64,000 nucleotides of DNA, taken from NCBI RefSeq assembly GCF_025336485.1, contig NZ_JAODAB010000001.1, positions 124,001-188,000 on the forward strand, given 5' to 3'. How positions within the stretch are numbered: the stretch's first letter is position 1; each line of letters opens with the position of its first letter. Position numbers and translations under genes: made by a program. This document shows, one piece after another, positions 8,535-18,228 of this stretch. Under the pieces are notes generated by a model that saw nothing but the letters and a program-made list of their open reading frames with translations, was not told where the DNA came from and made no database searches. The stretch is from Pseudomonas citri (GTDB taxonomy: Bacteria > Pseudomonadota > Gammaproteobacteria > Pseudomonadales > Pseudomonadaceae).

Positions 8535-10673
8535 TCAGACTTTGAACTGCGCCATCAGCTGCTGTTGATGATTGGCCAGATGGTTCAAGGACTGACTGAT
8601 CTGAGCGGATTTCTTGGATTGATCAGACAGCGACTCGGTGACATCACGAATCGATGCCACATTTCGATTCACCTCCTCCGCCACCGCACTCTGCTCCTCG
8701 GCCGCGCTGGCGATCTGCAAGTTCATGTCATTGATGATGGAAACCGCGCCGCTGATACGCTGCAGTGCCGTCACGGCTTGCACGACCTGCCCCGCGCTCC
8801 CCTGGGCCTGCTGGTGACTGTTGCTCATCGCGTTGACGACTTCGTTCGTACCACGCTGCAACGTCTCGATCACCTGGCGGACCTCTTCGACCGAATCCTG
8901 GGTTCGTTTCGCCAGCCCCCTCACTTCGTCGGCCACAACCGCAAATCCCCGACCCGCATCACCGGCCCGCGCAGCCTCGATGGCCGCGTTCAGGGCCAAC
9001 AGATTGGTTTGCTCGGCGATCGCTCGTATGACCTCCAGCACAGAACCAATCTTGCCGCTGCTGGCCGCCAAACCTTCGACCTCTCTGACCGCAAGGCTCA
9101 TGTCTTTGGCCAAGCCATCGATCAGTTGCGTGGTTTGCTGTATCACCGCCAGGCCATCGGAGGTCGCCTGCTCCGCGCCACGAGCCGCTTGCGCAGCCTG
9201 GGCCGCGCTGTTGGCCACATCATGTGCCGTTGCGCTCATTTCCTGCGACGCGGTGGCCACCTGGTCGATTTCCCTGAATTGGTGCTCCATTCCTGTACTG
9301 GTCTGCTCAGACAGTGTCGCTGACTGATCTGCGGTTGCGCGAGCATCATGCACGGACGCCTTCACGTCCCGGATTATCGGGTGCAGTTTGTCCAGGAAAC
9401 GATTGAACCAACCCGCCAACTGGCCCAGTTCATCGCTGCCCTGATAGTCCAAACGTCTGGTGAGATCACCCTCTCCGCTGGCGATGTCGCGAAGCATGTT
9501 AGCTACGCTCAGGATCGGCTTACTGACGCCGCGGGCGGTCAACCACAGCACAACCAGCCCCAACAGCGCCACGCCTGCGGCAAGCCCTGTTTCCCATAGC
9601 GCACCGGACAGGCTTCGCTGATCCAGTTCCTGATGCAGCGCAAGCGCCGGCTCCAGCAAGATGGCTCGCGGAACCTCTATCACCAATCCCCAAGGTTTGC
9701 CTTCAGGGATCACCCTCAGCGGCTCCAGGATACGCAGGCTAGTGAGCGTGTCCATGGACTGAGACTTACCTGAGCTCAACATCGCCAGCAGGTCGGCCCC
9801 ATCCTCCTGGACGCTCTGCAATGGGCGACCGAGCGAGCCTGGATCATGACTGTCGCCGGCGACCAAACCGGCGGAACTGACGATTCGCAACGTCCCCCGA
9901 CCGTCGTAGAGCTGCCGGCTGCCATCCAGGCTCAGCTGTTGCAAGCGACTCAGGCTGATGTCCGCGCCAATGATCGCTACGACTTTTCCTTTTTCAATCA
10001 ATGGAAAAGCGAGCGTGGTCATCAGTAGAGGTTGGCCGGACGTATCATCGAAATAAGGGTTGAGCACGCATGGCTTGAGGGTTTGCCCTGGGCAGCTGTA
10101 CCAAGTATTGAACGGAGTGCCATCCAACATGGCCGTGGTATCGGCGATGATTTTCTCCGGCACCGCCATGTAGCTGTCCGTCGAATCCTTCTGGCTCCAG
10201 TAAGAAGCAAATCGGCCTTTCTCGTTACTGCCCGAGGTAGATTCATCGGTAAAGCGCGCATCCTGGCCGTCCAGTGCATCAGGGGCGAACACCACGTACA
10301 AGCTCAGCAGCGAAGGATTGGCTTTAAGGCCGTCGTGTACCAGTTGATTCAAATCCTTGCGCAGCTCCTGGGGATCGGCGCCATGCTTGGTTGCTTGCTC
10401 TCGAAGCTGTTGGACTTGTCGAGTGAACTGGTTGCCATAGTTAGAGATGTCCGAAAAAAAGCGCTGAGTAGTCTCAGCCTGCTGCTCGCCACGAGCCTCC
10501 ATGCGGGCCCGGGCTGCCGCCTCAAGCATCTGTGAGTTGGCTGATTTGACCAATGCCAGACTGGTGTCCATGCGATACAGGGACGTACCCACCAACAGTA
10601 CGACGGTACACAGCAGGCAAAATCCCGCCAACAGTGTGATTTTCCACTTGATGGAGACACGCGCAAAACGCAT
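8535..10673 (-). CDS. methyl-accepting chemotaxis protein with large Cache-type sensor domain
   Basis: Inner-membrane chemoreceptor of 712 residues. It has TM1 at about 12-31, a long periplasmic domain (to about 355) with double-Cache features such as [17 protein letters not shown] and [11 protein letters not shown]2 at about 358-380, a HAMP domain, then a cytoplasmic coiled coil with the conserved hairpin [18 protein letters not shown]. It would signal through CheA/CheW. The gene lies on the same strand as, and 91 bp after, qhpE, and upstream of benR. The ligand could therefore be an amine or an aromatic acid. The overall length and the Cache domain remind me of amine receptors such as TlpQ of P. 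aeruginosa, but the Arg of the usual amino-acid-binding Cache signature is not apparent. Confidence 0.9.
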   Translation of the reverse strand: MRFARVSIKWKITLLAGFCLLCTVVLLVGTSLYRMDTSLALVKSANSQMLEAAARARMEARGEQQAETTQRFFSDISNYGNQFTRQVQQLREQATKHGADPQELRKDLNQLVHDGLKANPSLLSLYVVFAPDALDGQDARFTDESTSGSNEKGRFASYWSQKDSTDSYMAVPEKIIADTTAMLDGTPFNTWYSCPGQTLKPCVLNPYFDDTSGQPLLMTTLAFPLIEKGKVVAIIGADISLSRLQQLSLDGSRQLYDGRGTLRIVSSAGLVAGDSHDPGSLGRPLQSVQEDGADLLAMLSSGKSQSMDTLTSLRILEPLRVIPEGKPWGLVIEVPRAILLEPALALHQELDQRSLSGALWETGLAAGVALLGLVVLWLTARGVSKPILSVANMLRDIASGEGDLTRRLDYQGSDELGQLAGWFNRFLDKLHPIIRDVKASVHDARATADQSATLSEQTSTGMEHQFREIDQVATASQEMSATAHDVANSAAQAAQAARGAEQATSDGLAVIQQTTQLIDGLAKDMSLAVREVEGLAASSGKIGSVLEVIRAIAEQTNLLALNAAIEAARAGDAGRGFAVVADEVRGLAKRTQDSVEEVRQVIETLQRGTNEVVNAMSNSHQQAQGSAGQVVQAVTALQRISGAVSIINDMNLQIASAAEEQSAVAEEVNRNVASIRDVTESLSDQSKKSAQISQSLNHLANHQQQLMAQFKV

Positions 10674-10764
10674 AGATACCTCCCCGTACCCGGGATATTT
10701 TTTTGTGGGGCCAAATCAATTGCTCAACATGACTGATTGATGTTCCTGCGCGAACAACATCTCT

Positions 10765-11433
10765 TCAGCCAGTTCTTCTTTCAGGCCCAAAGTAATCGCA
10801 ACACTCGCCCATCAGGGAAAGCGCCTCTTGGAACTCCAGAGCACAGCCCTCCCGCAAAAGAATGTTGGCTAAGTGCCCCGCCACCCGCGCTGCGCCCAGG
10901 CTGGCTCCCGCCATGCCCTCCCCGGCCTGTTCAGGTGAGTTACTCCAGGCGCCAAACAAACGAGGTCCCAGGCGCGAGAGTTGCTCCCACTTGCAACGCG
11001 CATCTCCGGTGCCACCTATCACGCTCTCGTAACCCGCCGGATAACACGTGCTGCCCCGGGCCGGACTGGCCGCAACAACCAGCACTTTCTCAGCACCGGC
11101 GTTATAGACGGCCTCACGCAAAGGCGCGCGATCAGCAGCAAGCCCCAGGCTCATGCAAACAATGTCCACTCGATAGGAAGCTGGCTGCGAGACAAACCAG
11201 TCGAGCGCCATGGCAACCTGAGCGGCGGTTGTTACCGGCCGCTCCTGAAACACTTGCGCATGGGTAATGATTGCTTGAGGGCAGCTCTTGCGAATCACCT
11301 TCGCAACGATCGTTCCATGGCCCAGGCGATCCGGTACACACGCCTCGACCCGCCCATCGGGAAGAAAAGCCAGAGAGCCCTCGACGTCCATCAAGGGGCC
11401 TCCGCTGTCAATCACGCCTATGCGGACGGCCAT
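10765..11433 (-). CDS. qhpE: QhpE, subtilisin-like protease that removes the QhpC leader
   Basis: A compact 222-residue S8-type serine peptidase without signal peptide, so it acts in the cytoplasm. The catalytic triad is readable: Asp in GVIDSGG, His in RLGHGTIVA and Ser in AGASLGAARVAGH. In characterised QHNDH systems QhpE cuts the 28-residue leader from the gamma subunit QhpC after QhpD has cross-linked it. Its ATG overlaps the qhpB stop by one base (TAATG). It is the last gene of qhpA-D-C-B-E. The function rests on family knowledge plus tight linkage. Confidence 0.9.
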   Translation of the reverse strand: MAVRIGVIDSGGPLMDVEGSLAFLPDGRVEACVPDRLGHGTIVAKVIRKSCPQAIITHAQVFQERPVTTAAQVAMALDWFVSQPASYRVDIVCMSLGLAADRAPLREAVYNAGAEKVLVVAASPARGSTCYPAGYESVIGGTGDARCKWEQLSRLGPRLFGAWSNSPEQAGEGMAGASLGAARVAGHLANILLREGCALEFQEALSLMGECCDYFGPERRTG

Positions 11434-12521
11434 TACTGAACCGTGAACAATCGCAGGGCTGAGTTGTTCGACATATTGGGATTACCGGGTAACTTGACCT
11501 CCCCGACCTTTTCCAAGCTCGCGCCGTCATAAATAAGCAGATCGCCACCCGCACCGCCAATCCAGACATATTTGTTATCGGAGCTGACGGCGACGGAATA
11601 AAACGTATGAGGAAGACTTACTTGCTTGAGGGGCTTGCCACTCTGTTCCAAGTCGAAAGACTGAAGCACGTTATAAACCGCATAGGCACGCTTTTGGTCC
11701 GGGCTAGCCGCCATGGAAAAATAAATGGTCTGGGTGGGTTCAATATCGTTCATGTGCAACTTGCCCTTCTTCAGATCAAGGGTAAGCAGCCCCGTTTGGA
11801 ATGTTTCAGGGGACGCGGGGTCTTTATTGCGCAACTTGACGTAGTACGGAGCGATCATGAGCTGAGAGTTGTCGTACTGATACCAGACGTTCAGCATATC
11901 GGGGGGAAAATGATCCTTTTGCGACCATTTCTGGATAGGCAACTCTTCCAACTGTTTTCCCGATTCGACATCGAATACATACATATCCTTGCCCAACGCA
12001 TAAATCTTCTTCCCGTCAGTCGAGTACATCAACATCGTCACTTGACGAGGGGCAGGAGCTGTTGATTTCAACGTCAACGTTTCCGCGTCGTATAACGCAA
12101 TGCGCGTGGGTTGGACTTTGAATTCGTTGCGCAAGTGTTTTACCGGATTCTGATACACCGCGAGCGTCTTGCCGTCAGGCGAAAGATTCATGCCCCACGT
12201 CGCCCAGACACGCTCGTCGGCTTTGCTCATGTCTAATCGGAGCAGATTTTTTCCCGTCTCCATGTCCATTTTTATGACGCTTTGGCTTCCATTCGCCAAG
12301 ACGTATACATATTTGGCATCAGGGCTTACTGCGGAAACAATTGGCGTAGCGCCGCTGTTCTCAACGACAAACTCTTTGAGGATCTTGCGGTTGTCCATGT
12401 CCACAACGAACACTTTGTCAGGGTGCGCGACCACCGACAAAAAATCTTTTGCCACGGCAGGCGTTGCGCCGCCCATTGCAGCGATTACCGACAGCACGGC
12501 GAAGCAGGATGACTTTATCAT
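11433..12521 (-). CDS. qhpB: quinohemoprotein amine dehydrogenase beta subunit
   Basis: Periplasmic seven-bladed beta-propeller subunit of QHNDH, 362 residues. The ATG at 12521 begins a Sec signal peptide (MIKSSCFAVLSVIAAMGG, cleavage near AVA-KDF). Repeated YVTN-like blades follow (SVVAHPDKVFVVDMDN, VSPDAKYVYVLANGS, LSPDGKTLAVYQN, YSTDGKKIYALGK, SSDNKYVWIGGAGG). The open frame extends 57 codons further upstream, but that part overlaps qhpC and lacks family sequence. It lies five bases after qhpC. Confidence 0.94.
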   Translation of the reverse strand: MIKSSCFAVLSVIAAMGGATPAVAKDFLSVVAHPDKVFVVDMDNRKILKEFVVENSGATPIVSAVSPDAKYVYVLANGSQSVIKMDMETGKNLLRLDMSKADERVWATWGMNLSPDGKTLAVYQNPVKHLRNEFKVQPTRIALYDAETLTLKSTAPAPRQVTMLMYSTDGKKIYALGKDMYVFDVESGKQLEELPIQKWSQKDHFPPDMLNVWYQYDNSQLMIAPYYVKLRNKDPASPETFQTGLLTLDLKKGKLHMNDIEPTQTIYFSMAASPDQKRAYAVYNVLQSFDLEQSGKPLKQVSLPHTFYSVAVSSDNKYVWIGGAGGDLLIYDGASLEKVGEVKLPGNPNMSNNSALRLFTVQ

Positions 12522-12526
12522 TATTA

Positions 12527-12853
12527 TTAGCCCTTGGATTCGGGGAATACAGAGTTCAGGTTGCGCCAATCTTGGGTGGGGTCCGCAGTGTCTTTGCCCC
12601 ACGTTGGGTAAGTTGACATCGTGTCCGGAACTTGCGCAGGCCACCAGCAAGGATCGGAACAGGCGTACAAGTCTGCTTCCATGGGCTGGCACAGGTTGGA
12701 AACACCACCGAACCCATCAATTTCCCAGCCCGGATCGAAAGAAGTCGAACAGCCTACCAAGGCGTTCATCGCCACAACTTCTTCTTCACGACCTTCGGCG
12801 TGAGCTTCAACAAAGGCCTTGGCCTTGGCATTGGCGGGAGTCAAATGTTTCAT
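12527..12853 (-). CDS. qhpC: quinohemoprotein amine dehydrogenase gamma subunit (CTQ peptide precursor)
   Basis: A 108-residue precursor of the small gamma subunit, which carries cysteine tryptophylquinone (CTQ), the site where the amine is oxidised. Mapping the published P. putida numbering on this sequence gives a 28-residue leader ending EEEVVA. The thioether pairs would be Cys35-Glu44, Cys55-Asp61 and Cys69-Asp77, and the CTQ pair Cys65-Trp71, all eight residues present in the segment from [11 protein letters not shown] to [14 protein letters not shown]. The protein has no Sec signal and is a ribosomally made, post-translationally modified peptide. The start codon overlaps the qhpD stop as ATGA. 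Confidence 0.96.
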   Translation of the reverse strand: MKHLTPANAKAKAFVEAHAEGREEEVVAMNALVGCSTSFDPGWEIDGFGGVSNLCQPMEADLYACSDPCWWPAQVPDTMSTYPTWGKDTADPTQDWRNLNSVFPESKG

Positions 12854-14283
12854 ACTTTGGCGCTCCGTGGTTCGATATGATTACGGAAGAAGCTAGGATT
12901 ACTTTTCATTATTCGCACGTAAGATTCGATTCCGAAATCTACCCAGTCGCGCAACAAGTCACAGTAATGATAGACAGGAGCAAATGGATCACCTTGTTTC
13001 GCATAAGACTCGTGATAACACCCGCCCGCACAAATAGAGCGAATACGACATGTTTTACAGCCGAAACTACTGCGGTCTTGGGCGCCTTCAATGAACGCCG
13101 CCAACTTAGGCACATCGATACCGCGATCAACGTTGCCATAGGTCGGTTGATCAGACCCTACGAAACGATGGCATAGATGCAGGTCGCCATCCTTATCAAC
13201 GGCCAGCAATCCCAGACCGGCACCACAGGGCACGACTTTTTTAGTGCCCTGTGCAATATCTGTCAGCAACTGGTGCATGTTGGAAAAACCGATATTTTCG
13301 CCACGGCAAGCCGCCTCGACATACCGTCGCCCCAGGGTCTTCATATCGTTGAACACTTGCTTCAGCGCATCGTTATCCAGATTGAACGATGCAATTGGAC
13401 CCGAAGTCGCTGGGCCGAACCCAACTTCAGCAAATCCCAGTTCGTTCTTCAGGTGATCATGGATACCCAACACATCGGTAACGCCGCGGGTCAGCGTCAC
13501 CCGGACGCCGACCGCCCGCGCCGTATAGCGCGACAGCAACATCCGCACCTTACGCGCCACCACGTCATAGGTTCCGTTGCCGCCTACCGTAATGCGGTTG
13601 GCATCGTGCATGGCTTTCGGTCCGTCCATCGATACCGTCAGGCCAAAACGATGTTCGTTGAGCCAATCCACCATAGATTCTGTTAACAGCGTGCCGTTGG
13701 TGGTCAGCGAAAAATCGATCTTCTTGCCCTCTTGCGCCGCTCGGGCTTCGGCGTAAGGCACCATCTCGCGAATGAGTGGGTAGTTGGAAAGCGGCTCACC
13801 ACCAAAAAACACAAGATTGACCTGGTCCCGATTCTTAGCCTGTTTGAGCAACATCTCAAACGAGGCCTTGGCGGTTTCAAAGCTCATCTTGACGCCCTTC
13901 GAGGGCGTCGTGAGGTCTTCCTTGTAGCAGTAGGTACAGGAAAGATTGCAGCCGGTATTGACGTTAAGAACAATGGTCGAAAGCGGTATCTCATCAACCT
14001 TGGCGATCACGCGAGGCGCTTCGACAATACCTGGCTCACGCAGGATATCCAGGTCGATAAAACTACTAATGCACTCTGCCAAGCTGTCCGGGGAATGCCG
14101 GGCGCCAAGCTCGGTGCGCATGACCTCGCTGTCGACGCTATCAAAGCGACTGAACAGGTCGTATACATCGCGACCAACCCCATCAAGCTCGAAAAGGCTG
14201 CTGCTGGGGACATGCATCATCATGGCATGACCATCCACATCTATTTGATGCGCGTTATGCCGAATAAGGGTAAGCGCTGTCAT
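12850..14283 (-). CDS. qhpD: QhpD, radical SAM/SPASM enzyme forming thioether cross-links in QhpC
   Basis: Radical SAM protein of 477 residues. The SAM [4Fe-4S] motif CNLSCTYC is at about residues 112-119. The C-terminal SPASM/twitch region has clustered cysteines ([44 protein letters not shown]). QhpD joins Cys sulfur to Asp/Glu methylene carbons in QhpC before export. I chose the ATG at 14283 ([10 protein letters not shown]), preceded by GAGG. The open frame goes 30 codons further into qhpA without family similarity. It sits seven bases after qhpA and overlaps qhpC by 4 bp. Confidence 0.95.
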   Translation of the reverse strand: MTALTLIRHNAHQIDVDGHAMMMHVPSSSLFELDGVGRDVYDLFSRFDSVDSEVMRTELGARHSPDSLAECISSFIDLDILREPGIVEAPRVIAKVDEIPLSTIVLNVNTGCNLSCTYCYKEDLTTPSKGVKMSFETAKASFEMLLKQAKNRDQVNLVFFGGEPLSNYPLIREMVPYAEARAAQEGKKIDFSLTTNGTLLTESMVDWLNEHRFGLTVSMDGPKAMHDANRITVGGNGTYDVVARKVRMLLSRYTARAVGVRVTLTRGVTDVLGIHDHLKNELGFAEVGFGPATSGPIASFNLDNDALKQVFNDMKTLGRRYVEAACRGENIGFSNMHQLLTDIAQGTKKVVPCGAGLGLLAVDKDGDLHLCHRFVGSDQPTYGNVDRGIDVPKLAAFIEGAQDRSSFGCKTCRIRSICAGGCYHESYAKQGDPFAPVYHYCDLLRDWVDFGIESYVRIMKSNPSFFRNHIEPRSAKV

Positions 14284-14290
14284 GGGAGCC

Positions 14291-15841
14291 TCAACGAATA
14301 GGAGTGTCGACGAAACGCTGGACGGTGACATAGAGATGCGCCTCGCCCGGGAGAGGTTTGCCGTTGTCATCAACGGTGGCGATCACCTTGAGATTGCCAA
14401 GGTTGTTGGTAGACATCGGCCGTTCAGGATTGAGACCCGCGTCCGCTGGCGTGAAGCGGCCGTTCTGTTCGATGGAGCCTGCGTACTTAGTGTCCTGCAT
14501 CTTCGCAGCCCCTTCGTCCCAGTTGTCCACCACCCACGAAGCGTCAAAGGTCCCCACACGGATGTCGTCAGCGGTTCCCAGTTTTCGGTCGGCTCCTTTG
14601 AGCAAGCCGATTGCCTCAAACTGCGCGGGAACCTTTGCGATGGGCCCACCATTGCCGCCCACCCGAGCGATAGTTTGTTCAGGCTCAACGCGTACACCGT
14701 CAAGCTTGGAAAAAACCACCAGAGGCGCACTTGCCTTGCCCACGCTGACCTTCACAGCCCCCCAAGGCTTTTCCGAGGAAAGCTTCATCACGACTTTAGT
14801 ATCGCTCTGAGAAACAATGGTCCCGGTAACGCCTTTCGGTAGAACCGGCTTACCCGACAGACCCACCCCGACGAACGTGATCTCACTCTCTGTCCCGGTT
14901 CTGAGGTAAGACGGACTGACAGCGAGAATCCGAGGCGAGGCATCGACAGGTGAAGCTATGAAGCGCCCGCCAATGACCTCATTGGATTTTTCGAACCAGC
15001 GGCCTGTCAGTGATCCGTCTGCATTGAGGGCAAACACTTGCCGGATTTCCTGCTTGCCGTCGCTTAACGTCGCGCGCCACTCACCCTCGCCCAGCAACAC
15101 TCCCCGGCCTTGATACGTCGCAGAGCCTGCTTTGTTATCGAGGGTCATTGAAACATCGTAGCCCTCCTCCCCCGCCTTCAATGACAACGTACCCGAATAG
15201 TCGCCGCTTCCTGGCTGATGACCGGTCACGACCCAACGCTCGCTCAATTTGGCATTGGCTACTTTGGGTGCCTGACCCAGTGGGTAGTTTTTCGCCAGGA
15301 ATGGTAGGACCTCGCCATTAACATAGGTCCACCAATCCCGGTCACGCGCCATGGCTTGAAGTTCCAGCGTCGGGAACTGCCCCAAATGGAAGTTGAGCAA
15401 CTTCTCCCAGTCCGCAGGGGTTCGACGTTGCAAGGCGACCCGCGCATAGGAGTGACATCTGGAGCAGGTCTCGGTCATCATTTGGTTAGGCGCCACGTCT
15501 GTTGCGACGGGCTCCTTCTCCAAGACGTAGCGACGCCCCTCGGTTTCCTTCACGCTCAGCCCGCGTGTCTGGGCCAGATATCTCACGACCGCAGTGCGGT
15601 CATCCTGGCTCAGCGGAACATGATGGTTGCGCATCATCCGCACGACCGTCATATCCCAGGCCTCCGGGGTTTTACGCACGGCGTCTATACGCTCGAAACT
15701 ACCATCGGCAGCAATGTGACAACCGGCGCACATGGTATTTAGAACCTGTTCCCCTGTTTGTTGTGCTGCCGCAAACGGGGCGATAGCGAGCGCCAACACC
15801 GTACTACATGAGATGAACGCAAGGCGACGGAGTGGTTTCAT
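14291..15841 (-). CDS. qhpA: quinohemoprotein amine dehydrogenase alpha subunit (diheme)
   Basis: Periplasmic 516-residue subunit. It begins with a Sec signal peptide (to about AAAQ, residue 26-27) and carries two c-type heme motifs, CAGCH at residues 38-42 and CSRCH at 126-130, followed by Ig/beta-barrel-like domains. The two hemes take electrons from CTQ in the gamma subunit and pass them to azurin or a cytochrome. This enzyme family oxidises primary amines, such as butylamine, benzylamine and 2-phenylethylamine, to aldehydes and ammonia. First gene of the qhpADCBE operon. Confidence 0.95.
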   Translation of the reverse strand: MKPLRRLAFISCSTVLALAIAPFAAAQQTGEQVLNTMCAGCHIAADGSFERIDAVRKTPEAWDMTVVRMMRNHHVPLSQDDRTAVVRYLAQTRGLSVKETEGRRYVLEKEPVATDVAPNQMMTETCSRCHSYARVALQRRTPADWEKLLNFHLGQFPTLELQAMARDRDWWTYVNGEVLPFLAKNYPLGQAPKVANAKLSERWVVTGHQPGSGDYSGTLSLKAGEEGYDVSMTLDNKAGSATYQGRGVLLGEGEWRATLSDGKQEIRQVFALNADGSLTGRWFEKSNEVIGGRFIASPVDASPRILAVSPSYLRTGTESEITFVGVGLSGKPVLPKGVTGTIVSQSDTKVVMKLSSEKPWGAVKVSVGKASAPLVVFSKLDGVRVEPEQTIARVGGNGGPIAKVPAQFEAIGLLKGADRKLGTADDIRVGTFDASWVVDNWDEGAAKMQDTKYAGSIEQNGRFTPADAGLNPERPMSTNNLGNLKVIATVDDNGKPLPGEAHLYVTVQRFVDTPIR

Positions 15842-15971
15842 CGATCAGAATTCCTTTGGCTCTTCACAGGGGACAAAGCCCATGCTGGCGATTTTTTTAT
15901 AATATTGTCTTTAGTTTTTGTTTTATCGCACTCCAAAACCCGGGGTGGCTCAGAGTGTCTTTTTATTCAAA

Positions 15972-15987
15972 TACATATTCCGTGCCA
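15972..15987 (-). promoter_or_regulatory. possible sigma-54 promoter of qhpA (imperfect -12)
   Basis: On the minus strand TGGCACGGAATATGTA has a perfect -24 half (TGGCACG), but the -12 dinucleotide that should be GC is GT. It lies about 130 bp before qhpA and about 76 bp downstream of the dyad at 16063-16077, the expected distance for an enhancer-bound activator. The remaining 15842-16279 stretch is AT-rich and holds no gene that I can support. Confidence 0.45.
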
Positions 15988-16062
15988 TCTCGCACAACAC
16001 GCTGATTTATATAGATAAAAATGAAAAAAACATGACAAGGAACAAGGGAAGTGATCTATTTC

Positions 16063-16077
16063 TGAACACAGTGTTCA
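16063..16077. promoter_or_regulatory. dyad TGAACAC-A-GTGTTCA upstream of qhpA
   Basis: A perfect palindrome with one central base. It may be part of two adjacent 19-bp sites: GTGATCTATTTCTGAACAC (16051-16069) has the same layout as the dyads at 19841 and 23411, with one imperfect half. It is probably an upstream activating site for the sigma-54 activator encoded next door; the inference comes from sharing, not from experiment. Confidence 0.6.
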
Positions 16078-16235
16078 ACGCTTATCAGGGTGCGATACAC
16101 GCCTAAGTAGCGGTGCATAACCTCTGTTCAATTGGCCGCTTGAGGCGCAAGAATGATTCAGAGATGGGTTAGAGCGTGTATCCGCGCCGTTCGGATACAA
16201 ACATTGATGAATGCAACCAATAACCATCACACCAA

Positions 16236-16259
16236 GAGGGGGCCAGGGATAACCCCCTC
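16236..16259 (-). terminator. hairpin after the sigma-54 activator gene
   Basis: GAGGGGG and CCCCCTC face each other across a 10-base loop just past the stop of the activator gene. No run of T follows on the minus strand, so termination strength is doubtful. Confidence 0.4.
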
Positions 16260-16279
16260 AATCCGAATGGCACAACAAA

Positions 16280-18094
16280 CTATTCCATTCTCAGCTTACG
16301 ATAGATAGTGCCACGAGCAACGCCGAGCTGCTGCGCAGTCGCTTTCACGTTGCCGCGATTGGCATCCAGCGCATCTTGAATCTTCTTCCTTTCAAATTCC
16401 TTCAACGATTTCTCATCACGCTTCTCTTCAGGCTGCTCCAAGCCTGGAAAGTGTTCCGGCAGGATCACGAGCCCTGCGCCAGCCAACGCCACAGCCAGCC
16501 GGATCACTTGCTCCAGTTGCCTGATATTTCCGCGCCACTCCTGGTTCTTCAGCAGTTCCAACGCGGCGGGATGAATCGCACCTCCCTGATAGCGCTGGGT
16601 CAATTTGGTGATGATATCTTCCATATCCTGCCGCTGACGGAGGGCCGGAATCCGAACCTGCACGCCATTGAGGCGATAAAAAAGATCCTCTCTGAAACGA
16701 TGCTCCTCAATAAGCTTATGGATATCGCAATGGGTCGCGCTGATAACCCTTACATCGACTGGATGTCGTTCTGAGCTGCCAAGACGGGTCACCTCCCTCT
16801 CTTGCAGTACACGAAGCAGCCGGGTCTGTAGATTGAACGGCATATCGCCAATCTCATCGAGCAACAATGTCCCGCCATGCGCTTCTTCGATACGACCTTT
16901 CGCGCCGCCTCGACGTGCCCCTGTAAACGTTCCCTCAACGTAGCCGAACAACTCCGACTCAATCAGATTCTCAGGTATGGCAGAACAGTTAATGGCTATG
17001 AACGGAGCGCCTGGATTCAACGAGTCGTGAAGTGCCCTGGCGAATACCTCTTTTCCCGTACCCGTTTCGCCCTGCAAGATGATGGGAATGCTCGCCGCGA
17101 AGGCTTTCGAGGCCATGTTGAATTGCTGATTGAGCGCAGGATCGTGTCCGACCCCAGGGGATGTATGGCGCAAACGAGCAGCAGGCTGAGCGCCGCCAGG
17201 CAACGATAACGACTGGGCATAAACCGAAGACCCGTCGTTCAGCGCTATCAGACTGGGTGAGTTCACGACTATGGACTGTGGCCCACGCTCAAAAAAGCTA
17301 TCCCAATCCAATGAGGACTCGACTGGCGCAGAAGCATCGATGCCCAATATCTTCTTTGCAACTTTATTGGCGGCACAAAATCTTCCGTTCTGATCGAAAG
17401 CGACCAATCCCTGGAAAGGTGTTCCGATCAATCTTGCGTCAAACTGAAGTGCTACGATCTGGCAATCCACCAACCCCGAATACAACCTGCTTTCGATGGC
17501 CATGGACGCGATCTTTAGCTGCTCCAGAACAGCAGTCGCATTGCGCTGGCCGATACCGGTTATGTCGATTGCACCCACCAGCTCCCCACGCACACCGAAA
17601 ACGGGTACGGATACGCAGAAGAAATTTTCAAATTCTTTTAAGTAGTGCATGCCGCCGCAGACGATAAACGGCTGCTGCTCATGGAGTGTGCAACTGGGCG
17701 CGGTGGTTCCGATATCCACTTCATTGACGCGCTTTCCCACTTTCAGTGAGTCCACAACGTCGGGCTGGGACGCGTGTTTGGCATAGACGATCACGCCTTC
17801 GAGGTTGACACAAAACAATGCCCAGTCTTGCCCTCCGAATATTCCCCACAGCCTGTCGAGTTCAGGTTGAGCGCAAGCAGCCAAACGCGAATCCGAACTA
17901 CTCAACTCGTGAGCGCGCCAACGTCCAGTCAGCCGCTTATCCCAGGGTGAGAGCCCTGCTTTCCTGGACCGCTCCCAAGAACTGGCTACGGCAGGTGGCA
18001 GTAGATCCGCCGGCAAGGAGTGTCCATCCAGAAAGCGACGCCGAACCTCATCAAGGCCATGCATGTCTCTTATATTCATGTGTTGACCGCTCAT
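16280..18094 (-). CDS. AcoR-type sigma-54-dependent transcriptional activator of the amine cluster
   Basis: Enhancer-binding protein of about 604 residues. It has an N-terminal GAF-type sensor region (DWALFCVNLEGVIVYAK, VGKRVNEVDIGTTAPS), a PAS-like segment (FQGLVAFDQNGRFCAANKVA), an AAA+ domain with Walker A GETGTGKE and Walker B GGTLLLDEIGD, and a Fis-type helix-turn-helix at the C-terminus (GNVKATAQQLGVARGTIYRKL). The sigma-54 contact loop reads GTFTGA instead of GAFTGA. The open frame starts at 18199, but that would run through the terminator at 18161-18193. ATG 18094 or 18079 is therefore more likely, neither with a strong ribosome site. It sits between the aldehyde dehydrogenase and qhpA and probably controls both plus qhpFG. 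Confidence 0.88.
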   Translation of the reverse strand: MSGQHMNIRDMHGLDEVRRRFLDGHSLPADLLPPAVASSWERSRKAGLSPWDKRLTGRWRAHELSSSDSRLAACAQPELDRLWGIFGGQDWALFCVNLEGVIVYAKHASQPDVVDSLKVGKRVNEVDIGTTAPSCTLHEQQPFIVCGGMHYLKEFENFFCVSVPVFGVRGELVGAIDITGIGQRNATAVLEQLKIASMAIESRLYSGLVDCQIVALQFDARLIGTPFQGLVAFDQNGRFCAANKVAKKILGIDASAPVESSLDWDSFFERGPQSIVVNSPSLIALNDGSSVYAQSLSLPGGAQPAARLRHTSPGVGHDPALNQQFNMASKAFAASIPIILQGETGTGKEVFARALHDSLNPGAPFIAINCSAIPENLIESELFGYVEGTFTGARRGGAKGRIEEAHGGTLLLDEIGDMPFNLQTRLLRVLQEREVTRLGSSERHPVDVRVISATHCDIHKLIEEHRFREDLFYRLNGVQVRIPALRQRQDMEDIITKLTQRYQGGAIHPAALELLKNQEWRGNIRQLEQVIRLAVALAGAGLVILPEHFPGLEQPEEKRDEKSLKEFERKKIQDALDANRGNVKATAQQLGVARGTIYRKLRME

Positions 18095-18160
18095 TACTTT
18101 TCTACATTCTTGTATGTTTTTATCATCAATAATGACCGGCCGCATATAATTACATAGCAT

Positions 18161-18193
18161 AAAAAAGCGCCCGTTCAGAACGGGCGCTTTTTT
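18161..18193. terminator. bidirectional rho-independent terminator
   Basis: The stem GCGCCCGTT/AACGGGCGC has a CAG loop, with six A before and six T after. It lies between the aldehyde dehydrogenase stop (18229) and the start of the activator gene, and ends the aldehyde dehydrogenase transcript on the minus strand. Confidence 0.85.
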
Positions 18194-18228
18194 CTTCAAG
18201 ATCTTGCAGTTATGTTCGATCCAGCGCC

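Noticed and set aside
12169..13176. 335-codon plus-strand frame across qhpB, qhpC and qhpD
   Set aside because: Shadow of three clearly recognised genes on the other strand.
18079..18199. Start of the AcoR-type activator at 18199
   Set aside because: The first 35 codons would cross the terminator hairpin at 18161-18193 and have no GAF similarity.
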